Of a DNA stretch of 64,000 nt, positions 46,955-56,362 are shown one piece after another (the first letter of the stretch is position 1; every line of letters starts with the position of its first letter). Under the pieces are notes generated by a model. That model was given only the letters and a program-made list of their open reading frames with translations, made no database searches and was not told the DNA's origin. The position numbers and the translations under genes were made by a program. Source of the stretch: Aerococcus urinaeequi (GTDB lineage Bacteria; Bacillota; Bacilli; Lactobacillales; Aerococcaceae); assembly GCF_001543205.1 (NCBI RefSeq), contig NZ_CP014162.1, positions 186,001 to 250,000 of the forward strand, given 5' to 3'.

Positions 46955-48307
46955 TTAGAAATCCACTTGGTTGTCTTCTTTGTTTTTACGACGTTGGTCA
47001 CGACGTTTTTTACGTTGATCAGCCATGCGGTTGTCTTTATTATGTTTAGAAATTTGACGGCTTAATTTTTTCTTGTAACCAGGTTTGACTTTACGACGTT
47101 TGTTTCGTTCGATCATCCCAGCTACAGTATGGTCAACTTCAGGTGCTTTTTGACGGGCAGCACGGGCATCATGGTCTTTACCATCGATTAATTGATGGTC
47201 TTTGATATCTTTATTTTCAAAGATGATTCCTTTGTTTTCCAACCATTCAATATCTTTAAATTCATCCGGAATATAGAAGGTAATGGCAGTACCTGGTTTA
47301 CCTTGACGACCAGTACGGCCTACACGGTGGATGAAGAATTCTAATTCATTTGGTACTTCGTAGTTGATGACATGAGACACGCCATCAATATCGATCCCAC
47401 GAGCAGCTAAGTCAGTTGCTACCACGTATTGGAAGTCCAAGTTTTGTACTTGTTTCATTACACGGCGACGTTCGCGAGCTGGTAAATCACCATGAATTTG
47501 GCCGACATTTAAGCCTTGAGATTTCAAGTATTTGTACAATTCTTGTACAGTTTCCTTGGTGTTAGCGAAGATTAAAGCTAAATAAGGTTGACCAATTGTT
47601 AAGGTATCGAATAACAATGCCTTACGGTCGCGCCCTTTAACGGGTACCAAGTAGTTATCAATGGTATCTGAAATTTTGTGACGGGCTTCAATTGTTATCC
47701 ATTCAGGATTGCTTAGATATTTTCTCAAGAATGGTTTTAATTTGTCCGGAATAGTTGCTGAGAAAACATACATGTTCAATGATTTTGGCATACGGCCTGC
47801 AATTTGGTCGACTTCATTTAAGAAACCTAAATCAAGGGTCATGTCTGCTTCATCAACAACGAAATCTGTTACTTGGTGTACAGAAATCAATTGGTTGTTA
47901 ATCAAGTCTAATAGACGTCCTGGTGTCGCAACAACGACTTGTGGTACGGCATTTTCTAAACGGTTGGCTTGTTTAACAGTATCTGTCCCACCAAAAGCGC
48001 GCTCGATATGTAAATCTTCATCTGAAAATGACAAAATTTGACGGCCAGCTTGATATAACTGCTCCGCAAGTTCACGACTAGGTGCTGTAATAACCAACTG
48101 CGTGTGTTTTTCAGCTGTAATCTTATTTAATAGTGGTAATAAGAAGGCGTGAGTTTTCCCTGATCCTGTTTGGCTTTGGGCAATGACATCGCGGCCTGAT
48201 TGAATCACTGGAATAACTGTTGCTTGAATTGGAGACGGCTCATAGAAATTTAAATCTGCGAGTGCGTCGTTGATAAATGGTTTTAAATTAAATTGTGTAA
48301 AAGACAT
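46955..48307 (-). CDS. cshB: DEAD-box RNA helicase CshB
   Basis: A 450-residue ATP-dependent RNA helicase implicated in cold adaptation and ribosome assembly. Motifs in order: Q-motif FNLKPFINDALADLNFYEPSPIQ, motif I AQSQTGSGKT, Ia ITAPSRELAE, Ib VATPGRLLDL, motif II DEAD (written VDEADMTLD), III FSATIP, IV IFANTKETVQELY, V VATDLAARGIDID and VI HRVGRTGR. Starting MSFTQFNLKPF with GGTGGGAG upstream. A Lys/Arg-rich tail (KRRKVKPGYKKKLSRQISK) binds RNA. Closest in style to Bacillus CshB (YqfR). Confidence 0.95.
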   Translation of the reverse strand: MSFTQFNLKPFINDALADLNFYEPSPIQATVIPVIQSGRDVIAQSQTGSGKTHAFLLPLLNKITAEKHTQLVITAPSRELAEQLYQAGRQILSFSDEDLHIERAFGGTDTVKQANRLENAVPQVVVATPGRLLDLINNQLISVHQVTDFVVDEADMTLDLGFLNEVDQIAGRMPKSLNMYVFSATIPDKLKPFLRKYLSNPEWITIEARHKISDTIDNYLVPVKGRDRKALLFDTLTIGQPYLALIFANTKETVQELYKYLKSQGLNVGQIHGDLPARERRRVMKQVQNLDFQYVVATDLAARGIDIDGVSHVINYEVPNELEFFIHRVGRTGRQGKPGTAITFYIPDEFKDIEWLENKGIIFENKDIKDHQLIDGKDHDARAARQKAPEVDHTVAGMIERNKRRKVKPGYKKKLSRQISKHNKDNRMADQRKKRRDQRRKNKEDNQVDF

Positions 48308-48443
48308 GGTCTCCCACCTTTCTCTGCTTGCCAGCTTAGGCAAGTACGGTTCTTTTTGCTCATCCGTACTATTGTACCATTATCTTTCTTAAATCTAAAA
48401 TAATAGAATATTAAAAAATACTAAGAATAGTCAGGACTAATTC

Positions 48444-48473
48444 TTGTGTAAGTGATGAAAGTTCGTATATAAT
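48444..48473 (+). promoter_or_regulatory. promoter of zwf
   Basis: TTGTGT (48444-48449), 18-base spacer, TATAAT (48468-48473). Confidence 0.6.
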
Positions 48474-48503
48474 TGGTGATGAACTATGAAAGGATGTAGC
48501 ATA

Positions 48504-49970
48504 ATGACTAACAAACAAGTTGGTGGGCTTATCGTTATGTTTGGTGCAGCAGGAGATTTAGCGCGCCGTAAACTATACCCATCTTTATTCCGCTTATATC
48601 AGCGACAATTATTATCTGAAAACTTTGCTTTGCTAGGAAACTCTAGACGTGAATGGACTGACGATTATTTCCGTGATATCGTCTTAGATTCAATTTCTGA
48701 CCAAGAAGCAGACGAAGAAACAATCAATAACTTTATCAAACATTTCTTCTACACATCTCATGACGCCACTCAAGCGGATGATTATGAGAATTTGAACAAT
48801 GAAATGGCAAGATTAAGAAATGAATTTAATACCGGTGAGAAAAATTTATACTACCTATCGACTTCACCAGCCCTATTCCCTGAGATCACCCAAGGATTGA
48901 AGGATGCTGAAATTGTGACAGATGGCGGTACACACCGAGTAATCTTAGAAAAACCATTCGGAACTGACCTTTCATCAGCCAAAGAATTAAATGATGCCTT
49001 AGCGATTTCTTTCGATGAAAAAGATATCTACCGTATTGACCACTACCTTGGTAAAGAAATGGTGCAAAATATCTTAGCGACACGTTTCTTTAACCCTGCA
49101 GTTGAAGCTTTATTAAACCAGGAATTCGTTTCAAACATTCAGATCACCCTAGCAGAAGACATGCCAGTTGGTAGCCGTGGTGGTTACTACGACAAATCAG
49201 GTGCTATTCGTGACATGCTACAAAACCATATCCTACAAGTGGCGACATTACTTGGTATGGACCTACCCGCTTCACCTGACCAAGACGATGTACATGCCAA
49301 TAAGTTAGCTTTCTTGAAACAAATCGATTCATTAACAGCAGACCAAACAGCTAAACAAACCGTTCGTGCCCAATACCTTGCAAGTGAAGATGGTGAATTC
49401 ATCAACTACTTAGAGGAAAATGAGGTCGCACCTGATTCTGTGACTGAAACTTATTTAGCGGGCTACTTCCAAGTCAATAATGACCGTTGGGGCCAAGTAC
49501 CCTTCTACTTCAAAACAGGTAAAGCCTTGGATGACAAACGGACAACCGTTGAAATCGTCTTAAAAGATGCCGTTGATAAAACAGACATCGATAAGGGGTG
49601 TAATCCAAGTCAAAGTCGCATCACCTTCAACATCCAACCAGAAACCGGTTTAGCTTTTAACCTAAATCAAAAATTACCTGGTGAAGAATTATTGCCAACA
49701 ATGGTGTCTATTAATTCTAATGTAGACGAATTAAATGCTGCCTATGTACCAGATGCTTATGAAAAATTGATTTATGATGCCTTAATCGGTGACCAAACCA
49801 ATTTCTCTACATGGGATGAATTGGCTGAACAATGGCGTATCGTTGATTCAATCATTGCCAACTGGAAAAATGCAGGCACTAAAACCCTACCTACTTATAT
49901 TGGTAAAACACGTGGTCCTAAAGAAGCGGATGAATTATTACGTCAAAACGGCCATGTTTGGGTAAAATAG
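48504..49970 (+). CDS. zwf: glucose-6-phosphate 1-dehydrogenase
   Basis: First step of the oxidative pentose phosphate pathway, making NADPH. The 488-residue protein has the Rossmann motif VMFGAAGDLARRKLYPSLF (residues about 11-29), EKPFGTDLSSA near 150, and the active site RIDHYLGKEMVQN near 177-189. An in-frame ATG 18 bases upstream lies directly on the GAAAGGA ribosome binding site; 48504 is therefore the start. It is monocistronic. The gluconokinase-like gene at 4.3 kb makes the next metabolite of the same route. Confidence 0.97.
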   Translation: MTNKQVGGLIVMFGAAGDLARRKLYPSLFRLYQRQLLSENFALLGNSRREWTDDYFRDIVLDSISDQEADEETINNFIKHFFYTSHDATQADDYENLNNEMARLRNEFNTGEKNLYYLSTSPALFPEITQGLKDAEIVTDGGTHRVILEKPFGTDLSSAKELNDALAISFDEKDIYRIDHYLGKEMVQNILATRFFNPAVEALLNQEFVSNIQITLAEDMPVGSRGGYYDKSGAIRDMLQNHILQVATLLGMDLPASPDQDDVHANKLAFLKQIDSLTADQTAKQTVRAQYLASEDGEFINYLEENEVAPDSVTETYLAGYFQVNNDRWGQVPFYFKTGKALDDKRTTVEIVLKDAVDKTDIDKGCNPSQSRITFNIQPETGLAFNLNQKLPGEELLPTMVSINSNVDELNAAYVPDAYEKLIYDALIGDQTNFSTWDELAEQWRIVDSIIANWKNAGTKTLPTYIGKTRGPKEADELLRQNGHVWVK

Positions 49971-50034
49971 TTTTATTGAAAATTGCCTTATAGAAGAAAC
50001 GGCATATTTTACACAATCTAATCCCTATAAACAA

Positions 50035-50073
50035 AACCAGGAACTAAGATTAAAATCGCGGTTCCTGGTTTTT
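50035..50073 (+). terminator. rho-independent terminator of zwf
   Basis: AACCAGGAAC / GTTCCTGGTT 10-bp stem, then TTT, plus strand. Confidence 0.85.
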
Positions 50074-50121
50074 CCTGTTCACTGTTTTAACACACCTGGT
50101 TTCAGTTGTCTTATAAGCAAA

Positions 50122-51195
50122 CTAACTTTCAGAGTAAGTGAACTCTGGAACTTGAATGTCACCAGCGATAATCGCAGCTTTGGCTTCTTCAATCTGCGCC
50201 CATTCTTCCTCTAATAATTGTCCTTGGGTTAGCGAAACGCCGCCATTTTCCAAGCCATAAGCTAAGCTTTTACCTGCAGGAAAGCTACTGTCTCTAGTTT
50301 GCTCGGCTAAGGCAATAATGGCTGCCCCGGTATCTTTAAGGGTCGACGCTAAGGTGAAGTTACCGCCAGTCCACTCGCCCTCGTCAGTTTGATCTCGGTC
50401 AACGCCAATCACCCATAATTGCGTTTCTGGATCTGCTTCTAGACGGTTACGGGTCTCAGTGAAAACACCATTACCAGACCCACCTGCAGCTGTATAAATC
50501 ACGTCAACACCATTGGTATACATAGCGTTAGCAATTTGTTGTCCCTTAGAGGCATCGCTAAAGGATTCCGTATATTGACTTTCCACTTCAATATTTTCGT
50601 CAATATAGGCAACACCCGCTTTAAACCCTGTTTCAAAACGGTCAATCACTGGAATTCTAGTCCCACCAATAAATCCAACTTGGTTTGTTTCCGTATTTAA
50701 AGCAGCCGCAACGCCCGCTAAGAAGGCAGATTCTTGGTCTTTAAAGGCGATGGATACCGCATTATCTAGGTCAACTTCCCCATCAATCAAAGCATAATTT
50801 TGGTCAGGATTTTGCGATGCCACCTCATTTAAGGCTTCTGCAGTTGTATAACCAAGACCAACGATAATGTCGTATTGGTCTGCAACTGCAACATTTAAAT
50901 TAGGGATCAATTCAGATTGATCAGGTGACTCATAGTATTGGACCTTGGCTCCAGTTTCCGCTTGCCATGCTTGCAACCCTTCCCAGGCAGATTGGTTGAA
51001 CGACCGGTCATCAATGCCCCCTTCATTTGTTACCATACCGATCGATAAAGCATCAGTAGTCGTTGATTCACTGGCTTGTGAACTGGATGATGACGCTGTG
51101 TCGGCATTGGCATCCGTACCGGCATTTTGCCCTTGGCAGGCCACCAGTAGTAAGGCAGCACTTGAAATAAGGATTGATTTTAATAATGAAGACAT
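50122..51195 (-). CDS. BMP-family substrate-binding lipoprotein (probable nucleoside-binding)
   Basis: A 357-residue lipoprotein with an N-terminal signal ISSAALLLVACQG whose Cys20 is the lipid-attachment residue, then a Ser-rich linker. The mature part matches the basic membrane protein (Med/BmpA) family, with GMVTNEGGIDDRSFNQSAWEG split near residues 53-73, ADQYDIIVGLGYTTAEALNEVA near 111, and GVDVIYTAAGGSGNGVF near 229. BMP proteins are purine nucleoside or riboflavin receptors of ABC transporters; the permease genes are not adjacent, so it may be an orphan receptor. Confidence 0.9.
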   Translation of the reverse strand: MSSLLKSILISSAALLLVACQGQNAGTDANADTASSSSSQASESTTTDALSIGMVTNEGGIDDRSFNQSAWEGLQAWQAETGAKVQYYESPDQSELIPNLNVAVADQYDIIVGLGYTTAEALNEVASQNPDQNYALIDGEVDLDNAVSIAFKDQESAFLAGVAAALNTETNQVGFIGGTRIPVIDRFETGFKAGVAYIDENIEVESQYTESFSDASKGQQIANAMYTNGVDVIYTAAGGSGNGVFTETRNRLEADPETQLWVIGVDRDQTDEGEWTGGNFTLASTLKDTGAAIIALAEQTRDSSFPAGKSLAYGLENGGVSLTQGQLLEEEWAQIEEAKAAIIAGDIQVPEFTYSES

Positions 51196-51395
51196 GACTT
51201 GATTTTCCTCCCAACGAAAAACCTACATGTTCGGTTATTCGCGCTATTATTTTCTTTACCCCATTACTTTAGCACAGCTATATTTCTAAATCCATATAAA
51301 TTTTGTTTTTGATTGATTAATATTCGTTTTTAATTTACATTTCCATTCCATAGTCTCTCTAAAATAGCCAATTTACTTTGAAAAGCCGAACGAAA

Positions 51396-51432
51396 AAGAC
51401 CGCATATGAATTTTAAATTCAGATGCGGTCTT
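51396..51432 (-). terminator. rho-independent terminator of nrnA
   Basis: AAGACCGCAT / ATGCGGTCTT stem and TTTTT run on the minus strand. It ends 20 bases past the nrnA stop. Confidence 0.9.
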
Positions 51433-51452
51433 GAAAGCTATATTCTTTTTTG

Positions 51453-52415
51453 TTAGTCATAAAAATGGTCGCGACGGTATTTCATAGCCACTTCACCTAG
51501 TTGAGCTAATAATTCATCTTTCTCTTCTGAAGAATAAACGTTAGCGCCTGAGGCTTTCTCGTGACCGCCACCATCATGTTGGGCAGCAATATGGTTGATT
51601 ACCGGGCCTTTAGAACGGATTCGGCAACGTACTTTACCATCTGGTTGTTCGATAAAGGTTACCCAAGTGATGACCCCTTCAATAGTTCCTGGAATTTGAA
51701 CAATTTGGTAGGTTTCATTGGCGGTTAAATCAAGTGACTGCAGTAAGTCTTGTGAAATATAAACTGAATTCACAGTCCCTTGTGCTGACAATTTCATGTT
51801 TTGTAGGACATAAGCTTGCAAGCGGGCTTGAGAAATAGTTTGCGTATTCGATTCTTGCATCAAGTCAGAAGCTGGGAAGTCGTAGTTCAACAATTCACCG
51901 GCAATTTGCATGGTATTGCAGGTCGTATTGTCATATAAGAAACGACCAGTATCCCCTACAATTCCTAAGAAGAAGCATTTAGCTGCTTCATCGTTCATTT
52001 GTAAGTTATTGTCATCGCGCAAGACGATAGATGCCCATAATTCTGAGGTCGATGAGATACTTGGTTCAACAATCATAAAGTCCCCGTATGGATCTTCATT
52101 TGGATGGTGGTCAACTTTGACAAGTGTGGCCCCTTTTTTATACCGTTGATCATCAATCCGTGGTCGGTTAGCTGAATCGTTCACGATAACAAGTGCATTC
52201 TTGTAAGTATCATCCGAAATATCGTCCATATCCCCGAATTCCGCTAATGAGTCATCATCTTGACCCACTGCATAGATATCTTTATGTGGGTAAGTTTCTT
52301 CTAAAACTGCCTTTAACCCCATCTGCGATCCTAGTGCATCTGGATCTGGGCGGACGTGACGATGGATAATAATGATATCATGTGCCTCAATTGCCGCTAA
52401 TATTTTCTCTAACAT
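51453..52415 (-). CDS. nrnA: DHH-family oligoribonuclease / pAp phosphatase NrnA
   Basis: A 320-residue phosphoesterase that degrades short RNA oligomers and 3'-phosphoadenosine 5'-phosphate. DHH-domain motifs: HVRPDPDALGSQ (residues about 19-30), NDSANRP (near 78), VDHHPNEDP (near 100) and GIVGDTGRFLYD (near 150). The DHHA1 C-terminal domain carries GGGHEKASG near 280. All Mn ligands are present. Confidence 0.95.
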   Translation of the reverse strand: MLEKILAAIEAHDIIIIHRHVRPDPDALGSQMGLKAVLEETYPHKDIYAVGQDDDSLAEFGDMDDISDDTYKNALVIVNDSANRPRIDDQRYKKGATLVKVDHHPNEDPYGDFMIVEPSISSTSELWASIVLRDDNNLQMNDEAAKCFFLGIVGDTGRFLYDNTTCNTMQIAGELLNYDFPASDLMQESNTQTISQARLQAYVLQNMKLSAQGTVNSVYISQDLLQSLDLTANETYQIVQIPGTIEGVITWVTFIEQPDGKVRCRIRSKGPVINHIAAQHDGGGHEKASGANVYSSEEKDELLAQLGEVAMKYRRDHFYD

Positions 52416-52482
52416 ATTGACCTCTTTCTAAGTCCTAAAATTTTCTCTATTTCAATTATACCCTTGATTGCCGGATCCGTCA

Positions 52483-53802
52483 TTAATTTGTCAGAGTTTT
52501 CACACTAGCCATGGCTTTGGTCATGACTTGTTTACCATGGTAGACGGTGATATCAATTTCCATTGAACGTCTAGAGACATCTAGGAATTCTAGCACAACA
52601 TCGATGGTAGATTGTAAAGGTACTAATTTTAAATAGTAAGCATTCACCTTATCGACCACAATGGATTTATCTTGCATCTTCTTCACAAATTGTTTTACCG
52701 ATAGTTGGATAATACTATGTTGTAAGGCATTAGATAAAGCCCCAAAATCATTGGTTAATGACACATCACTCAGGAATCGGTAACGCGCTTTTGTCATATC
52801 CTCATTTTGATCAACGAATTTCAACTTATCAGCTAATAGCATCTCAATCCGGTTCTCGCTCTGTTCCGTTTGTTGGGTATACTGCAAAGTCCGCAAGACA
52901 TCTTGTCTAGATAGAATCCCCTGCAAATTATCCGCTTCATCCACAACCGGTAGAATTTCCAAACCATCCCAAATCATCATGTGGGTAATTGACGCCACAC
53001 TCATTGGCTTCTTAGCCGAAATTGGCGTTGGCGTCATGGCTTTAGCTAAATGGGTATCCGGTGTGAAATCTAGGATATCCTTAGCCGTTAAAATCCCCGC
53101 CAATTTACCATCTCTTTCACAAATTGGAAAACGGGTATGCCCCGAGTTTTCTGACAATTGTCGGTAGGCCGTAATCGTATCATCCGTGTATAAAAATTGC
53201 GTTTGTTCAAGCGGAATGTAGATATCTTCAACAAGTAAAATATCCTTCTGCATAGACCGCTCAATCATCGCCTTATTGATTAAAGTAGCCGTCGCATAGG
53301 TATCGAAGTTGACACTTAAAAGTGGTACTTCCCGCTTGTTAGCCAAGTCCACAATGGTTTCTGACGGCTTAAAACCACCCGAGATTAGAACAGCGACGTC
53401 ACTTTCCAAGGCAATCCGTTGAATTTCATCGCGGTTACCAACGATAATCAAGGAATCTGGTTCGATATAACGACGCATCCCGTCCGCTTCCATGGCGCCG
53501 ATAATAAATTTACGGACCTGGCGACTCAGACCTGAAGCCCCGCCTAAAACCTGGCAATCCGTTACCTTGATAATTTCTTCAATCGTTAAATGGTGCATGC
53601 GGCGGTTTTCGTTCTCTTCAATTCGGACGGTACCCACTCGCTCTTTGGTCGCCACTAAATGCAAGTTCTCAGCCGATTTAATCGCCCGATAGGCAGTCCC
53701 CTCTGAAACCTTCAAATTACGTGCGATAGACCTAACCGAAATTTTGGAATCAATGGGGAGGTTTTGAATATATTGTATGATTTGTTCGTGTTTAGTTGCC
53801 AT
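52483..53802 (-). CDS. ytoI: CBS-pair regulator with HTH, DRTGG and hotdog domains (YtoI)
   Basis: A 439-residue multidomain protein, order: winged HTH (SVRSIARNLKVSEGTAYRAIKSAE, residues about 22-45), DRTGG domain (about 90-180), two CBS repeats (about 185-310, with SENSGHTRFPI and MMIWDGLEILPVVDEADNL) and a C-terminal hotdog/thioesterase-like domain (about 320-439). YtoI proteins in Bacillus have this exact composition; CBS pairs usually sense adenine nucleotides, and the HTH implies DNA binding. No ligand is known. ATG at 53802 follows GGAGGAG; a start 33 bases upstream does not. Confidence 0.9.
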   Translation of the reverse strand: MATKHEQIIQYIQNLPIDSKISVRSIARNLKVSEGTAYRAIKSAENLHLVATKERVGTVRIEENENRRMHHLTIEEIIKVTDCQVLGGASGLSRQVRKFIIGAMEADGMRRYIEPDSLIIVGNRDEIQRIALESDVAVLISGGFKPSETIVDLANKREVPLLSVNFDTYATATLINKAMIERSMQKDILLVEDIYIPLEQTQFLYTDDTITAYRQLSENSGHTRFPICERDGKLAGILTAKDILDFTPDTHLAKAMTPTPISAKKPMSVASITHMMIWDGLEILPVVDEADNLQGILSRQDVLRTLQYTQQTEQSENRIEMLLADKLKFVDQNEDMTKARYRFLSDVSLTNDFGALSNALQHSIIQLSVKQFVKKMQDKSIVVDKVNAYYLKLVPLQSTIDVVLEFLDVSRRSMEIDITVYHGKQVMTKAMASVKTLTN

Positions 53803-53841
53803 TGGCTTTGCTCCTCCGTTTAAAATCTGACCCATTCGGTT

Positions 53842-55116
53842 TTACGCGTCACCATCCTTTTGTTCAGATGACGCTTGGTCTGGGGCAGGTTGAATTGCTG
53901 AATCTTCTTTTATATTTTTATTTTCATTTATTTCTTCATTCTCTGATAATAATGTGTTGGATTTGTAGGCCAGGGTTCCCGCTTCTTTATCTTGATGATC
54001 ATATAAATTCAAGCGGATATTTTCAAAGGCCAACTGAGACAAATCACTCACTGTAATCCCCAGCAAGCGAATCCCCTGACTGACATCCCCGTAAGTTTGC
54101 CATAAGTCCAAGGCGTAAAAGTATATATCTTGACTATTTGAAATCGCGTCAACAAGCGACGTCTGCCGTGTAACCGTCTCAAAATCCGCATTCCGAAACT
54201 TCAAGGTCACCACTTTTCCGTGCATGTCCCTTTTACCCAGAGCATCAGACACTGAATTGGCTAGCTTACGCAAGGTTTCTTCCACCTCATTATCATGGTA
54301 AAGGAAAGGATAAAAGGTCCTCTCCTTCCCAATCGATTTACGGATGCGGGTGACTTTAACCGGCCGGTCGTCAACTCCGCGGACCCGTTCATACAAGGCT
54401 AGCCCCGCTTTGCCGAAATATCGAATGCATTCATCTTGGGATAACTTCTTCAAGTCTGCACCCGTATAAATATCTAATTCATGCATTTTTTCAGCTGACC
54501 TTGTCCCAACTCCATAAAAATCTTCAATCGGTAATTGCTCCAAAAAGGGAATCGCTCGTTTAGGGGTAATCACCGTCATACCAAATGGTTTTTGGTAGTC
54601 AGATGCCAACTTGGCAATGAATTTATTATAAGAAACCCCAATCGAACAAGTTAAATTCAATTCCTTATAAATGGTTTCTTGAATTTCCTTGGCCACATCC
54701 ATGGCATAAGGAATCCCCTTCTTATTATCCGTCACATCTAAAAAGGCCTCATCTATAGAAAGGGGTTCGATAATATCCGTATACCGCTTGAAAATTTCTC
54801 GTACTTGTTCTGAAACTTCGCGGTATAAAGCATAGTTACCCGACACAAAAATCCCTTGCGGACATAAGCGGTAAGCTTCAGCTGCAGACATGGCTGAATG
54901 GACACCATATTTACGTGCTTCATAAGAAGCCGTTGATACTACACCCTTACCCGAATTCTCTTTTGGATGGCGGGCGATGATCACCGGTTTTCCCCGATAA
55001 GCAGGATTATCCCTTTGTTCAACAGAGGCGAAGAAAGCATCCATATCGACATGTAATATTTTCCTAGATCCATCAATTTTTGGATCATCAAATGATAATA
55101 TCCCAATCGTGCGCAT
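53842..55116 (-). CDS. dinB: DNA polymerase IV
   Basis: A 424-residue Y-family translesion polymerase. Catalytic motifs: HVDMDAFFASVEQ (Asp, residues about 23-35) and SIDEAFLDV (Asp/Glu, near 121). Helix-hairpin-helix FYGVGTRSAEKM and little-finger domain follow. The last 50 residues are acidic and low complexity (ENEEINENKNIKED), with no sliding-clamp motif that I can confirm there; QLAF in the LSQLAFENI region near 365 is a possible clamp-binding motif. It lies 40 bases downstream of the MntR-like gene and may be cotranscribed. Confidence 0.95.
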   Translation of the reverse strand: MRTIGILSFDDPKIDGSRKILHVDMDAFFASVEQRDNPAYRGKPVIIARHPKENSGKGVVSTASYEARKYGVHSAMSAAEAYRLCPQGIFVSGNYALYREVSEQVREIFKRYTDIIEPLSIDEAFLDVTDNKKGIPYAMDVAKEIQETIYKELNLTCSIGVSYNKFIAKLASDYQKPFGMTVITPKRAIPFLEQLPIEDFYGVGTRSAEKMHELDIYTGADLKKLSQDECIRYFGKAGLALYERVRGVDDRPVKVTRIRKSIGKERTFYPFLYHDNEVEETLRKLANSVSDALGKRDMHGKVVTLKFRNADFETVTRQTSLVDAISNSQDIYFYALDLWQTYGDVSQGIRLLGITVSDLSQLAFENIRLNLYDHQDKEAGTLAYKSNTLLSENEEINENKNIKEDSAIQPAPDQASSEQKDGDA

Positions 55117-55156
55117 GACACTTACCCCCTTTTAAACACTGGGTTACTTGTGATGA

Positions 55157-55804
55157 TTAATCTTGGTCGACAAAGATATTCACAGTCGCCTTAGGATTCA
55201 ATACAATTGATTCCCCTTTACGCGAAATCGTAAATGATTTGTCAAAAGCTTCAATTTCATCAATCGCATATTTTTTATCTAGTTTAATATCTAACTTATC
55301 TAGGTAATTTAATAAATCTTTATCGTCTGTTACACGTTGGATTTTAAACTTATCACCAACCGCTAAATCAGCTAAAGGCATCGTAGCTTCTTTAGCCATC
55401 ACGCCATCTTTATCAGGAATAGCCCCACCGTGCGGACAGTATACAGGTTTACCTAAGAATTCATCTAATTGGTCAATGAAGAACTCTGTCCCAGTATGTT
55501 CTAACTGTTCAGCTTCCTCATGAACTTGATCCCAGTTGTAACCTAATTTTTCATATAAGAACATTTCCCATAAACGGTGACGTCGTACTAAAGAAGCACC
55601 CATTTTAGTCCCTTCCTCAGTTAATTGGACACCTTGGTAAGGAATGTAAGTGACCCAACCCTCTTCTTGTAATTTTGAAATCATCTCAGTTACAGAGGCT
55701 GCGGAAATATTTAAGGCTTCGCTAATTGCTTTGTTGCCTACACGGTCCATTTTGCCACCGAATTCAAAAATGACTTTCATATAATCTTCTCTACTTTTAG
55801 ACAT
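55157..55804 (-). CDS. DtxR/MntR-family metal-dependent repressor
   Basis: A 215-residue manganese/iron-sensing regulator. The N-terminal winged helix (SKSREDYMKVIFEF; then ISEALNISAASVTEMISKLQEEGWV near residues 24-48) is followed by the metal-binding dimerisation domain with RRHRLWEMFLYEKLGY near 74, HEEAEQLEHTGTE near 95 and CPHGG near 122-126, and a C-terminal FeoA/SH3-like domain. The long form resembles MntR-type SloR/ScaR of Lactobacillales, which repress Mn uptake genes. Its own promoter contains palindromic sequence that may be its operator. Confidence 0.92.
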   Translation of the reverse strand: MSKSREDYMKVIFEFGGKMDRVGNKAISEALNISAASVTEMISKLQEEGWVTYIPYQGVQLTEEGTKMGASLVRRHRLWEMFLYEKLGYNWDQVHEEAEQLEHTGTEFFIDQLDEFLGKPVYCPHGGAIPDKDGVMAKEATMPLADLAVGDKFKIQRVTDDKDLLNYLDKLDIKLDKKYAIDEIEAFDKSFTISRKGESIVLNPKATVNIFVDQD

Positions 55805-55844
55805 GGTTAATCACCTTTCTTTAATGCTTACGCCAATTAGTACT

Positions 55845-55864
55845 ATTATACCTTATTTTTAGGT
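55845..55864 (-). promoter_or_regulatory. promoter -10 and candidate operator of the MntR-like gene
   Basis: TATAAT (55845-55850) is overlapped by an inverted repeat with AGGT and ACCT half-sites seven bases apart (ACCTTATTTTTAGGT on the plus strand, 55850-55864). A further AGGTA element lies about 30-50 bases upstream. Autorepression is inferred. Confidence 0.4.
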
Positions 55865-55973
55865 GTTTTTGGAAATTACCTACTTTGTATTTATAGATAT
55901 ACCTAAAAAAAATGTTATTTTCTTAACGATGACTCTTAAGAAAATAAGCAATAAATAAATCTAGCACAATCAA

Positions 55974-56001
55974 AAAGAGCATGACACATTGTCATACCCT
56001 T
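55974..56001 (-). terminator. rho-independent terminator of tgt-yajC-comN operon
   Basis: GGTATGACA pairs with TGTCATGCT (one mismatch) around ATG, then CTTTTTG, on the minus strand. Confidence 0.82.
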
Positions 56002-56027
56002 CTCAATCTTTCATTTCTGAAATCATG

Positions 56028-56309
56028 CTATTTTAACAAGTCGTCGATATTCATTTCATCTAACGGATGAACGTCATATACTGTCGCCTGTAATTTTGCA
56101 TAATCTAAATAGTCATTCGCGTGTAACTTCTTAATTTCCTGAATACGGGCACTAAATTTCTTTGGTGCCTGACGTTTCCACGCAAAATCTTTAAAATATT
56201 CTTCAATGTCTTGCCATTCTATCCCATTATATCCTTGTTTTTTAATACTTTGAGATTTTGAAAGAAACCATGGACGAAGACACAGGAATTCAAAGTTCGA
56301 AACTTTCAT
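56028..56309 (-). CDS. ComN-like post-transcriptional regulator
   Basis: A 93-residue protein starting at ATG 56309 with GGAGG five bases upstream; a longer frame from 56339 lacks a site. The GYNGIEWQDIEEYFKDFAWK block (residues about 29-48) and LHANDYLDYAKLQATVYD block (near 63-80) match the post-transcriptional regulator family, whose member ComN (YrzD) controls comEA mRNA in Bacillus and lies in the same yajC neighbourhood. Exact role here unknown. Confidence 0.75.
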   Translation of the reverse strand: MKVSNFEFLCLRPWFLSKSQSIKKQGYNGIEWQDIEEYFKDFAWKRQAPKKFSARIQEIKKLHANDYLDYAKLQATVYDVHPLDEMNIDDLLK

Positions 56310-56362
56310 AATGGCCTCCGTAACGAAAGGTTCAATCATTCTGAATCAAGCAGTTGCTGTGA

